From Bizionia myxarmorum (GTDB lineage Bacteria; Bacteroidota; Bacteroidia; Flavobacteriales; Flavobacteriaceae): a stretch of 64,000 bases of DNA. The first letter of the stretch is position 1; each line of letters starts with the position of its first letter. Location of the stretch: positions 682,001 through 746,000 of the forward strand of contig NZ_VSKK01000001.1 of NCBI RefSeq assembly GCF_008086205.1, given 5' to 3'. Both the position numbers and the translations under genes were made by a program. The notes under the pieces are model-generated. The model made no database searches, was not told the origin of the DNA, and saw nothing but the letters and a program-made list of their open reading frames with translations. Below are positions 8,131 through 16,751 of this stretch, piece by piece.

Positions 8131-9603
8131 ATGATTAAACAATTTATAAGCCACGAGTGGAAACAATTCAAAAGGGCTTCATATTTTCAAAAGGGACTTG
8201 TTATAAAAATATTCCTGATTTTAGGAGCTATTTATTTTGGAGGCATTGCTATTTTTTTGGGAGCCTTTTTATTTTTTATCGCTAAAAAGGCCATTCCCGA
8301 TGTAGATCCAATTGTTACCATCAATAACTTTATAATTTATTGGTTTTTATTTGAAATACTCATTCGTTATTTCATGCAGCAATTACCTGTTATGAATGTG
8401 AAACCTTTAATGGTTATTCCTATTAAGAGAAACACCGTTATTCATTATTTATTAGGGAAAACGGCCATCTCTTTTTTCAACTTCTTATCACTATTTCTAT
8501 TTTTGCCTTTCAGCGTTGTGTTACTGTACAAAGGGTATCCAGCAGTTAATGTATTAGGTTGGTTCTTATCTATTGTATTAATAACTTTATGTATCAATTT
8601 TTTCAACTTTTTAGTTAATAAAAGTAACACCGTATTTTATATTACTTTAACCTTATTATTAGCCTTAATTGGTCTGAAATATTTTGATATTTATTCTGCT
8701 TTAGAGCCTATCGGACTGGCTTTTAATGCACTTTATAACCAGCCTTATTTAGTAGTGATTCCCTTGGTTTTATTAGTTCTGTTATACAACCTAAACTTTA
8801 AGTATGTAAAAAATGGGTTTTATTTAGATGATGCTGTTTCTAAAAAAATTAAAGCGGTGGAAGCAACAGATTTATCGTGGTTTAATAGATTTGGAAGTAT
8901 TGCGCCCTTTTTAAAGAACGACATAAAATTAATTTGGCGAAATGCTAGACCGAAGCAAACCATGATGATGTCTTTCTTGTTTTTATTTTATGGTTTACTA
9001 TTTTACACCCAAGATACTTATAAAGATATGCCTGCTTTGCTAGCTTTTGCATCCATGTTTATTACAGGTGGTTTTTTAATGACCTTTGGTCAATTGGTTC
9101 CTTCTTGGGACAGTGAGTATTATAAAATGTTGATGAGTCAAAATATACCATACCGGAAATATTTGGAGTCTAAATGGTATTTAATGGTAACGGCCGTTGC
9201 TATCTCTTTTGTTTTAAGTACACCTTATATCTATTTTGGTTGGAAAATTTTCGGAATGATAGCCGCCGGCGCTTTATTTAATATTGGTTTAAACTCTTTT
9301 ATTACGTTATTTGGCGGTGCTTTGAATAGAATGCCTGTTGAGTTAAATACCAAAGCCAAAGCATTTAGTAATACCCAAGGATTTAACCCAACACAATTGC
9401 TGATAAGTTTGCCTAAATTCATACTGCCCATGGGGTTGTTTTATATTCCTTATAAACTAGTCAATTTTGAAACCGGCATTATAGTGTTGGCTTTAAGTGG
9501 TGTTGCTGGAATTGTTTTCAAAAATTTCTTTTTAAGTCAAATAGAAAAGGTTTACCAGAAAGGTAAATACAAAACTATTGCTGCATACAGTGAAAAAAAA
9601 TAA
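8131..9603 (+). CDS. DUF5687 ABC-2-like permease
   Basis: A 490-residue membrane protein with roughly twelve hydrophobic segments in two halves separated by a soluble stretch (about 240-285). The N-terminus (ISHEWKQFKRASYFQKG) is typical of DUF5687, a Bacteroidota family of ABC-2-type export permeases. The ATPase gene follows after 24 bp, and the two should form one exporter. Substrate is unknown. The charged KLIWRNARPKQ segment before the second half resembles the coupling region of ABC-2 permeases. Confidence 0.8.
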   Translation: MIKQFISHEWKQFKRASYFQKGLVIKIFLILGAIYFGGIAIFLGAFLFFIAKKAIPDVDPIVTINNFIIYWFLFEILIRYFMQQLPVMNVKPLMVIPIKRNTVIHYLLGKTAISFFNFLSLFLFLPFSVVLLYKGYPAVNVLGWFLSIVLITLCINFFNFLVNKSNTVFYITLTLLLALIGLKYFDIYSALEPIGLAFNALYNQPYLVVIPLVLLVLLYNLNFKYVKNGFYLDDAVSKKIKAVEATDLSWFNRFGSIAPFLKNDIKLIWRNARPKQTMMMSFLFLFYGLLFYTQDTYKDMPALLAFASMFITGGFLMTFGQLVPSWDSEYYKMLMSQNIPYRKYLESKWYLMVTAVAISFVLSTPYIYFGWKIFGMIAAGALFNIGLNSFITLFGGALNRMPVELNTKAKAFSNTQGFNPTQLLISLPKFILPMGLFYIPYKLVNFETGIIVLALSGVAGIVFKNFFLSQIEKVYQKGKYKTIAAYSEKK

Positions 9604-9627
9604 TCAATCATTTAATAAAAATCATCC

Positions 9628-10335
9628 ATGATAATTACCTCTAATCTTTCAAAAAAATATAACGGCGTTCAGGTTCTTCATATAGAATCATTAGAAATTC
9701 CTAAAGGTCAAAGTTTTGGTTTAGTTGGAAACAACGGCGCCGGAAAAACAACCTATTTTAGTTTATTGCTGGATTTAATTGAACCAACAACAGGTTACAT
9801 AAATAATAACAATGTTTTAGTAAATGAAAGTGAAGACTGGAAACCCTTTACATCTTCATTTATTGATGAAAGTTTTTTAATAGGCTATTTAACCGCTGAA
9901 GAATATTTCTATTTTATTGGCGAATTACGCGGTCAGAGTAAAACCGAAGTGGATCAATTAATAGCGCAGTTTGAAGATTTTTTCCATGGCGAAATATTAA
10001 ATCAGAAAAAATATTTGCGCGATTTAAGTAAAGGAAATCAGAAGAAAGCTGGCATTGTTGCCGCTTTAATTGGTAACCCAGAAGTTATTATTTTAGATGA
10101 ACCTTTTGCAAATTTAGATCCAACCACGCAAATTAGATTAAAAGGTATTATTAAAGATTTAGCCGAAACAAAAGGCGTAACCGTTTTAATTTCTAGTCAC
10201 GATTTACAACATGTTACAGAAGTTTGTGAACGCATTGTAGTACTGGAAAAAGGGGAAATTATTAAAGATTTAAAAACCAGTGCAGCCACGCTAAAAGAAC
10301 TAGAAGCGCACTTTGCTGGAACACCAACTTTTTAA
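9628..10335 (+). CDS. ABC transporter ATP-binding protein
   Basis: A 235-residue single ATPase domain. Walker A GNNGAGKTT (34-42), a degenerate signature LSKGNQKK (133-140), Walker B VIILDEP (153-159) and the switch histidine in SSHD (H191) are all present, so it should hydrolyse ATP. The replacement of the usual LSGGQ by LSKGNQ is common in ABC-2 export ATPases. It is the partner of the DUF5687 permease immediately upstream. The export substrate cannot be inferred. Confidence 0.92.
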   Translation: MIITSNLSKKYNGVQVLHIESLEIPKGQSFGLVGNNGAGKTTYFSLLLDLIEPTTGYINNNNVLVNESEDWKPFTSSFIDESFLIGYLTAEEYFYFIGELRGQSKTEVDQLIAQFEDFFHGEILNQKKYLRDLSKGNQKKAGIVAALIGNPEVIILDEPFANLDPTTQIRLKGIIKDLAETKGVTVLISSHDLQHVTEVCERIVVLEKGEIIKDLKTSAATLKELEAHFAGTPTF

Positions 10336-10415
10336 AAGTCTGCTCTTTTTTTATATTAATTCAAAAAGATGCTTATTTTTACGGCAATACATAATATATA
10401 TAACTGTTTTTAGTT

Positions 10416-12998
10416 ATGTATAATCAAACACGACCAACGTTGAAGACCTCGTTCAGAATCCTAGTTTTTCTTTTAAGTATCACGCTAGTAGTTACTAGTT
10501 GCTCGCGTAAAAAAGATTCTTTTTTAAGTCGCAATATGCATGCGATGTCCACAAAATATAACATTCTGTACAATGGACATCTGGCTTTACAAAGTGGTCA
10601 AAAAAGTGTGAATGATTCGTATGACGATAATTATTGGGAAATTTTACCAATAGAACGCATGCAAATTTCTGAAGAAATCATGCTTCCTGGTCAATCTAAA
10701 AACCAAGATTTTGAGCGTGCCGAAGAAAAAGCGATTAAAGCTATTCAGAAGCATGGCATGAATATTAAGGGGAAAGAGAAAAACCCGCAGATTGATGAAG
10801 CTTACCTTTTATTAGGAAAAGCGCGTTATTTTGATCAGCGTTTTTTACCTGCTTTAGAAGCTTTCAACTACATTCTTTACAAATATCCGCGAAGTGATAA
10901 AATTAATCAAGCTAAAATTTGGCGAGAAAAAACCAACATTCGTTTAGAGAATGATGATTTAGCCATTTCCAATTTAAAACGTTTAATAGATCTTGAGAAA
11001 TTGGAAGATCAGGATTTAGCTGATGCTTCATCCATGTTGGCCCAAGCCTATATAAACACCAAATCTTTGGATAGCGCCGTTTGGCAATTAGAAGTTGCTT
11101 CTAATACGACTAAAAATAGCGATGAAACGGGTAGATACCGTTTTATTCAAGCTCAATTGTACAACCGTTTACAGTTAAAAGATAGCGCCAATATTGCTTT
11201 TGATAAGGTAATTGCCTTAAATAGAAAAACGCCAAGACCTTACCGTATTGCTTCTTATATGGGGAAAGCACGTAATTTTGATTTTACGGAAGGCGATAAA
11301 GTAGCCTTATTAGAATTACTTCATGAATTAGAGGAGGATCGTGAAAACAGACCGTTTTTAAGCAAGATTTACTATCAAATTGCTGAATACCATTTAGAAA
11401 ATGGTGCTGATTCTTTAGCGACTACTTTTTACAATAAATCTTTACGCACCAATCCGTCTGATAAGATTTTAGTTTCTAATGACTACGAAAATTTAGGTAA
11501 TATCTATTTTGATGATGCCAAATATAAAACAGCTGGTGCTTATTATGACAGCACGATGCTTAATATGAAAATGAATAGCAAACCTTACCGAATTATTAAG
11601 CGTAAACGCGAAAATTTGGATGACGTCATTCTTTATGAAGATATTGCAGTTGCTAACGATAGTATTTTAGGTTTAGTGGCTATGTCTACTGATGATAGAA
11701 CGGCGTATTTTGAAACCTACACCCAAAACTTGAAAGTGCAAGCGGAAGCCGAAAAAGAGCGCCAAGCAGAGCGCGAACGTACGCAAGGTTTAATTCAAGT
11801 AAATAATAATAATTTCGGATCATCAAGTTCTTTAGTCAGACAACCGAGCGGACCGACTCCAGGAGGCGCTGCAGAATTTTATTTTTATAATCCAACAACC
11901 GTTTCTTATGGTAAAAATGAATTTATAAAAAACTGGGGCGATCGGGAATTAAAAGATAACTGGCGTTGGTCTAGCATTAATACATCTAAAACCAATGAAT
12001 CAATTACCATTTTGGAAGAAGATGAGGTGGAAAATGAACTTTTTAACCCAGAATTTTACTTGGCTCAAATTCCAACCGATGAAAAAGCTATTGATAGTAT
12101 TGTTCGTGAACGCGACCGTGCTTATTACCAATTAGGACTTATTTATAAGGAGAAATTTAAGGAATATAATTTATCTAAAGAGAAATTTCAAACCTTATTA
12201 GCTTTTAATCCAGATGAAAAATTAGTGGTTCCAAGTAAGTATAACTTGTATAAAATTTATCAGCTTCAAAATCAAAATGCCGAAGCAGAAATTGCTCAAA
12301 ATGACATTATTGCAAATTATCCAGATTCGCGTTATGCCTTGATATTAAGTAATCCAGAATCAGCATTAGCCAAAGATAATAGCAGCCCAGAAAGCGTTTA
12401 TGAAAACCTATATGCAGCTTCAGAAAATCAGCAATACCAAGAAGTTATTGATGAAGCAGACCGCTATATTTCTATTTTTGAAGGTGAGGATTTAGTGCCA
12501 AAATTCGAGCTATTAAAAGCACGTGCAACAGGCCGTTTATATGGTTATGAAGCCTATAGCAAAGCCTTAAATTTTGTAGCCTATAATTACGCTAATACCG
12601 AAGAAGGTGAACAAGCGCAAGATATTATTGATAATTTATTACCTAAAATTAGCAAATCGGATTTTGTAGATAATCCAGATGAAACAAATTATAAAGTGGT
12701 GTATTATTTTAATGCATCTGACGAAAAAGGAATTTCAGAATTTGTAAAAAAACTTGAAAAAGAAACCAAAGACGTAAATGTGTTCGATTTAACAGTTTCT
12801 ACGGATATATATAGTCCAGAAACAACGTTTGTTATAGTCCATGGATTAAAAAGTAAAGAAGGTGCAATGGGTTATGCTGCTTCATTAGAAGAAAAGAAAA
12901 AGGATAAAATTCAGCATCAACATTTCGGCATTTCCTCAACCAATTATGCTACACTTCAAATCCATAAAAATATGGATTCCTATATGACAGTGAATTAA
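10416..12998 (+). CDS. sprE: SprE/PorW-like TPR lipoprotein of gliding and type IX secretion
   Basis: An 860-residue lipoprotein (lipobox VVTSC, Cys29) with many tetratricopeptide-like helical repeats through residues 60-400 and again in the C-terminal half, and a glutamine/glutamate coiled segment around 440-460 (AEAEKERQAERERTQ). Length and layout match SprE of Flavobacterium johnsoniae (PorW in Porphyromonas), which is required for gliding and type IX secretion, probably by linking the GldKLMN trench complex to other parts. Other T9SS-related genes in the window are gldH and an M43 protease with a C-terminal sorting domain, but they are not in this operon. Downstream, 21 bp away, is bactofilin. 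Confidence 0.85.
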   Translation: MYNQTRPTLKTSFRILVFLLSITLVVTSCSRKKDSFLSRNMHAMSTKYNILYNGHLALQSGQKSVNDSYDDNYWEILPIERMQISEEIMLPGQSKNQDFERAEEKAIKAIQKHGMNIKGKEKNPQIDEAYLLLGKARYFDQRFLPALEAFNYILYKYPRSDKINQAKIWREKTNIRLENDDLAISNLKRLIDLEKLEDQDLADASSMLAQAYINTKSLDSAVWQLEVASNTTKNSDETGRYRFIQAQLYNRLQLKDSANIAFDKVIALNRKTPRPYRIASYMGKARNFDFTEGDKVALLELLHELEEDRENRPFLSKIYYQIAEYHLENGADSLATTFYNKSLRTNPSDKILVSNDYENLGNIYFDDAKYKTAGAYYDSTMLNMKMNSKPYRIIKRKRENLDDVILYEDIAVANDSILGLVAMSTDDRTAYFETYTQNLKVQAEAEKERQAERERTQGLIQVNNNNFGSSSSLVRQPSGPTPGGAAEFYFYNPTTVSYGKNEFIKNWGDRELKDNWRWSSINTSKTNESITILEEDEVENELFNPEFYLAQIPTDEKAIDSIVRERDRAYYQLGLIYKEKFKEYNLSKEKFQTLLAFNPDEKLVVPSKYNLYKIYQLQNQNAEAEIAQNDIIANYPDSRYALILSNPESALAKDNSSPESVYENLYAASENQQYQEVIDEADRYISIFEGEDLVPKFELLKARATGRLYGYEAYSKALNFVAYNYANTEEGEQAQDIIDNLLPKISKSDFVDNPDETNYKVVYYFNASDEKGISEFVKKLEKETKDVNVFDLTVSTDIYSPETTFVIVHGLKSKEGAMGYAASLEEKKKDKIQHQHFGISSTNYATLQIHKNMDSYMTVN

Positions 12999-13019
12999 AC
13001 CCCAAAATAATAAATAGCC

Positions 13020-13445
13020 ATGTTTTCAGAAAACAAAAAAACGAAATCCAAACCAGAAACATCTTCTAATCAAAACCTAATTGCGCAAGGTACTACTGTA
13101 ATTGGTGATTTAGCAAGTGACGGCGATTTTAGAGTAGACGGAACCGTAGAAGGTAGTATTAAAACGCCGGGAAAAATTGTAGTTGGGAAATCAGGAATTG
13201 TCAAAGGAACCATAACAGGAGCAGATGCTTATTTTGAAGGCAAATTTTCAGGCACTTTATCGCTAACAGGAACTTTAACCTTGAAAAGCACAGCATATAT
13301 TGAAGGTGAGGTTACTTTAGGTAAATTGGCCGTAGAGCCAGGAGCTACATTTAATGTTAATTGCGCTATGAAAGGTGCTTCCAAAGAAATGAATCAAAGT
13401 GAGCGTGAAAGAACCACAAAAAAACAAGTCGAGCAAACCGCTTAA
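13020..13445 (+). CDS. Bactofilin (polymer-forming cytoskeletal protein)
   Basis: 141 residues with a central right-handed beta-helix of DUF583 repeats (about 23-115: VIGDLASDGDFRVDGTVEGS and similar glycine-rich rungs) flanked by short polar tails. Bactofilins polymerise without nucleotide and scaffold envelope or morphogenetic complexes. The 3' end overlaps the start of atpZ by 47 nt in another frame, so ATP synthase assembly genes may be translated from the same message as sprE-bactofilin. Identification from the repeat pattern is strong. Confidence 0.9.
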   Translation: MFSENKKTKSKPETSSNQNLIAQGTTVIGDLASDGDFRVDGTVEGSIKTPGKIVVGKSGIVKGTITGADAYFEGKFSGTLSLTGTLTLKSTAYIEGEVTLGKLAVEPGATFNVNCAMKGASKEMNQSERERTTKKQVEQTA

Positions 13446-13650
13446 CAAATACATCCGATTTACATCTATAGGTTTGCAAATGGGCTTAACTATTTATTTA
13501 GGTAGTAAGTTAGGCGAATGGCTGGATGTTAAATTTAATAACACCGATCAACTATATTATAAAATCGTTTCATTAATAGCTGTTTTCATAGCTATTGCCT
13601 CCGTAATATATCAAGTTTTGAAATTAACTAATAAAGATTCTGATGATTAA
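13399..13650 (+). CDS. atpZ: AtpZ/AtpI family protein
   Basis: About 83 residues with two predicted membrane helices (IGLQMGLTIYLGSKLGEWLD and IVSLIAVFIAIASVIYQVL), the layout of AtpZ/AtpI proteins that help assemble the c-ring or supply ions to the F0 sector. It begins the ATP synthase gene group. The start is probably the GTG at 13399 or the GTG at 13405; both lie inside bactofilin. The GLxxGxxLDxKxxxxxL-like pattern is conserved in AtpZ. It overlaps the next gene by 8 nt, suggesting translational coupling. Confidence 0.8.
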   Translation: MSVKEPQKNKSSKPLNKYIRFTSIGLQMGLTIYLGSKLGEWLDVKFNNTDQLYYKIVSLIAVFIAIASVIYQVLKLTNKDSDD

Positions 13651-14014
13651 ACGAATTGTTATTATGCTTATTACCTTAACGCTATTGTTTGCGGTAAGCT
13701 ACTTTACGCATTCCAAACTTATCAGCACAGATTTAAGTTTTTCATTGTTCCATGTGTACTTATTTCATGCTATTGCTGTTTTTATAATATATGTTGCTAT
13801 AGAATTTATTGCTGAACTTATACCCACTCAAGCTGGTTATATGTACCTCATGTTAATGTGCTTTAAAATAGGATTCTTTTTATTAATTTTTCAAAACGCA
13901 ATTTTTGAAAACGATAATTTATCACAGCCCGAACGTATAGCTTTAGTTGTGCCATTGTTTATTTTTTTACTGACAGAAGGTATTGCAGTGGCAAAGTTGT
14001 TAAATAACAAATAG
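13643..14014 (+). CDS. Four-TM protein between atpZ and atpB (DUF6168-like)
   Basis: A 123-residue protein consisting almost wholly of four membrane helices, with a short basic N-terminus. Its position between atpZ and atpB, overlapping atpZ by 8 nt, is that of AtpI in other bacteria, and the topology agrees, but there is no clear AtpI sequence motif. I recall flavobacterial proteins in this position named DUF6168; I could not check. A role in F0 assembly is inference from gene order. Confidence 0.65.
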   Translation: MIKRIVIMLITLTLLFAVSYFTHSKLISTDLSFSLFHVYLFHAIAVFIIYVAIEFIAELIPTQAGYMYLMLMCFKIGFFLLIFQNAIFENDNLSQPERIALVVPLFIFLLTEGIAVAKLLNNK

Positions 14015-14100
14015 TTATACTTGTAAATAGATCGCTATTCTGGTTTATTAAAAACAAAAAAAACTTAATTAAAAAGGGGTTCGATTTTTAAATTATTACT

Positions 14101-14108
14101 TACCTTTG
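14101..14108 (+). promoter_or_regulatory. -7 box TACCTTTG upstream of atpB
   Basis: TACCTTTG matches TAnnTTTG, 43 nt before the atpB ATG, in the 137-bp gap after the 4-TM gene. It suggests that atpBEFHAG can be transcribed separately from the sprE-atpZ message. No good TTG partner is seen. Confidence 0.5.
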
Positions 14109-14151
14109 CACAAAATTTAGGAGAGCATAAATTTCATTAGTTAGAAAAAAT

Positions 14152-15261
14152 ATGATGGTAGCAACAAAATCTATCAAGTTTTTAGTAGTATTCGTTTTAG
14201 CATTAACTTCTTTTTCGGCATTTGCGCAAGATGATACTGTTGGAAATAATTTAATAGATTCACCAGACGAGATTCAGGCGTATATTGCGCACCACCTTAA
14301 AGATTCTCACGATTTCCATTTATACACCAACAATGAAACGGGTGTACATTATGGATTCCCTTTGCCAGTAATGGTTTGGACTAGTAATGGTTTGAAAGCC
14401 TTTATGTCTTCGGCATTTCAGCATGATGACAACGGAACTATTATTGTTGACAAGGACAATACAAAATTAGTAAAGTACCATTCTAAAATATACGAATTAG
14501 AAGCTAATGCAACAGCGCTTAGCTTTGATGATGCAAATCATCCAACAAACGCTAGCAAAGTTTTAGATTTTTCTATTACTAAAAGTGTTTTCGGTATGTT
14601 ATTAACGGGATTGTTAATGTTACTAGCCTTTGGTGGATTAGCAAGAGGTTATAAGAAAGGTAAAATCATTCCAAAAGGATTTTCAAGAATATTAGAACCT
14701 TTAGTTATTTATGTGCGAGATGAAATTGCACGCCCAAATATTGGTGAGAAAAAGTACCGTAAATTCATGGGCTTTTTGCTAACAGTGTTTTTCTTTATTT
14801 GGATTTTAAATATGTTAGGTTTAACGCCACTTGGCTTTAACGTAACAGGGCAAATAGCGGTAACAGCTTGTTTAGCTATTTTTACTATGGTTATTTATAT
14901 GGTTAGTGGTACTAAAGATTTTTGGGCACATACCTTATGGATGCCAGGTGTACCTTATGTTTTACGACCAATTTTAGCAGTTATCGAATTAGTAGGATTT
15001 ATTTTGATTAAGCCGTTTTCATTGTTATTGCGTTTATTTGCAAACATAACGGCAGGTCACTTTATTGTAATGAGTTTAGTAGCTTTAATGATTACGCTTA
15101 AAGCTTCTTTTGGACCTATAGCATCAACAGGGATGTCATTGGTGTTAGCATTATTTATCATGTTTATTGAAATTTTAGTAGCCTTTTTACAAGCCTTTAT
15201 TTTCACGATGTTATCATCGTTATTTATAGGTATGGCTGTTGAGGAACACGATGAACATTAA
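14152..15261 (+). CDS. atpB: ATP synthase F0 subunit a
   Basis: The proton-channel stator subunit. At 369 residues it is about 100 longer than the E. coli protein. The extra length is an N-terminal signal-peptide-like segment (LVVFVLALTSFSAFAQ) and a polar, histidine-rich extracytoplasmic stretch (about 26-140). The conserved channel helix follows with the essential arginine in LLLRLFANITAGHF. Extended AtpB proteins are usual in Bacteroidota. The tandem ATG codons at 14152/14155 leave the exact start open by one residue. It is first in the atpBEFHAG run. Confidence 0.95.
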   Translation: MMVATKSIKFLVVFVLALTSFSAFAQDDTVGNNLIDSPDEIQAYIAHHLKDSHDFHLYTNNETGVHYGFPLPVMVWTSNGLKAFMSSAFQHDDNGTIIVDKDNTKLVKYHSKIYELEANATALSFDDANHPTNASKVLDFSITKSVFGMLLTGLLMLLAFGGLARGYKKGKIIPKGFSRILEPLVIYVRDEIARPNIGEKKYRKFMGFLLTVFFFIWILNMLGLTPLGFNVTGQIAVTACLAIFTMVIYMVSGTKDFWAHTLWMPGVPYVLRPILAVIELVGFILIKPFSLLLRLFANITAGHFIVMSLVALMITLKASFGPIASTGMSLVLALFIMFIEILVAFLQAFIFTMLSSLFIGMAVEEHDEH

Positions 15262-15289
15262 AAAAGAGTTGTTTAATTAATATTTATAA

Positions 15290-15490
<201 letters not shown>

Positions 15491-15515
15491 GAATTTCCTA
15501 AAATCAAAGAAACAC

Positions 15516-15542
15516 GTTTCTGCAACGGTTGGTTGCAGAAAC
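15516..15542 (+). promoter_or_regulatory. Stable hairpin between atpE and atpF
   Basis: A perfect 11-bp stem (GTTTCTGCAAC pairing with GTTGCAGAAAC, loop GGTTG) followed by a short TTTT at 15545-15548. It lies 25 nt after the atpE stop. It could protect the atpE message from 3' decay or attenuate transcription into atpF, either of which would raise the c:b ratio. That role is inference. Confidence 0.6.
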
Positions 15543-15585
15543 TGTTTTAAATTAAACAAAAGAGAATTTTAGTAATCTATATAGT

Positions 15586-16089
15586 ATGGAAACTTTATTA
15601 AACGATTTTTCGGTAGGCTTGTTTTTTATGCAAGCTCTTATCTTATTAATAATTATTTTATTGATGAGAAAATTTGCTTGGAAGCCTATTTTGGATGCTT
15701 TGCAATCAAGAGAAGATGGAATTCAGGAAGCATTAGATGCTGCTGATAGTGCAAAATTAGAAATGCAGAATCTTAATGCATCTAACGAAAAATTACTTCA
15801 GGAGGCGCGTTTGGAAAGAGATTCCATGTTAAAAGAAGCTCGTGAAATGAAGGACCAAATGATTACAGCAGCAAAAGATGAAGCGCAAGTACAAGCAAAT
15901 TCAATGATTGAGCAAGCTAAAGATGCTATAGAAAATGAAAAGAAATCGGCTATTGCAGAATTGAAAACGCAAGTGGCTTCTTTATCTATTGAAATCGCTG
16001 AAAAAGTAGTACGTCAGGAATTAGCTAATAAAGACAAACAAATGGAATTGGTTGAGTCTATGTTAGGTGAAGCAACTTTGAGTAATTAA
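15586..16089 (+). CDS. atpF: ATP synthase F0 subunit b
   Basis: 167 residues: an N-terminal membrane helix (FMQALILLIIILLMRKFAWKP) and a long charged coiled coil (about 45-145) that forms the peripheral stalk. Length and layout are normal. It follows atpE and precedes atpH in the standard order. Identification is secure from topology and position. Confidence 0.95.
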   Translation: METLLNDFSVGLFFMQALILLIIILLMRKFAWKPILDALQSREDGIQEALDAADSAKLEMQNLNASNEKLLQEARLERDSMLKEAREMKDQMITAAKDEAQVQANSMIEQAKDAIENEKKSAIAELKTQVASLSIEIAEKVVRQELANKDKQMELVESMLGEATLSN

Positions 16090-16136
16090 TTATTAAACGA
16101 AGTCCTTACCAAGCCTGTGTGTAGCGCAGTTAATGA

Positions 16137-16160
16137 AGAGAGGATTTAGGATAGGAAAAC
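16137..16160 (+). repeat. Possible degenerate leader repeat before atpH
   Basis: AGAGAGGATTTAGGATAGGA then AAAC runs directly into the atpH ATG and resembles the leader of atpG (GGAGAGGTTAGGAGAGGAAA at 18406-18425). It may be a decayed copy of the same repeat. The purine-rich stretch would also supply the ribosome-binding site. Confidence 0.4.
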
Positions 16161-16697
16161 ATGGCAGGAACAAGAGCAGCAATACGTTATGCAAAAGCAG
16201 TATTAAGTTTAGCAACCGAAAAACAGGTTACCGAAGCTATTAATACCGATATGGTTTTAATTTCAAAAACCCTTAAGGATAATCAAAATTTGGATGATTC
16301 TCTTAAAAATGCAGTAGTAAAATCGGAGACTAAAAAAGCCATATTATTACAAGTTTTTCCAGATGTTAATCCAATGACAATGGAGCTTTTTAAGGTTTTA
16401 GATGCTAATAAGCGTCTTTACCTAGTGGATGCTATAGCAGATAAATATTCAGAGTTATTTGATATTCAAAATGGTAAAGAGTCTGCAACGGTAACAACGG
16501 CTGTGGCAATGACCGAAGAGGTGGAAATAAAAGTATTGGCTAAAATTAAAGAGTTAACCAATAAGGAAGTAACAGTTAAAAATATAGTGGATGAAAGCAT
16601 TTTAGGTGGTTTCATTTTACGCGTTGGAGACGTTCAATACAATGCAAGCATTTCCAATAAATTAAACAAATTAAAAAGAGAATTTACAATAAATTAA
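16161..16697 (+). CDS. atpH: ATP synthase F1 subunit delta
   Basis: 178 residues, the peripheral-stalk connector. The start AGTRAAIRYAKAVLSLA and the C-terminal ESILGGFILRVGDVQYNASI are conserved signatures of AtpH/OSCP. Standard position between atpF and atpA. The leader is purine-rich (see the entry just upstream). Confidence 0.95.
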   Translation: MAGTRAAIRYAKAVLSLATEKQVTEAINTDMVLISKTLKDNQNLDDSLKNAVVKSETKKAILLQVFPDVNPMTMELFKVLDANKRLYLVDAIADKYSELFDIQNGKESATVTTAVAMTEEVEIKVLAKIKELTNKEVTVKNIVDESILGGFILRVGDVQYNASISNKLNKLKREFTIN

Positions 16698-16751
16698 ATA
16701 TACAGTTTCGGTACTTATATCTTAATACTGAAGACTTAATACTTTATTAAA

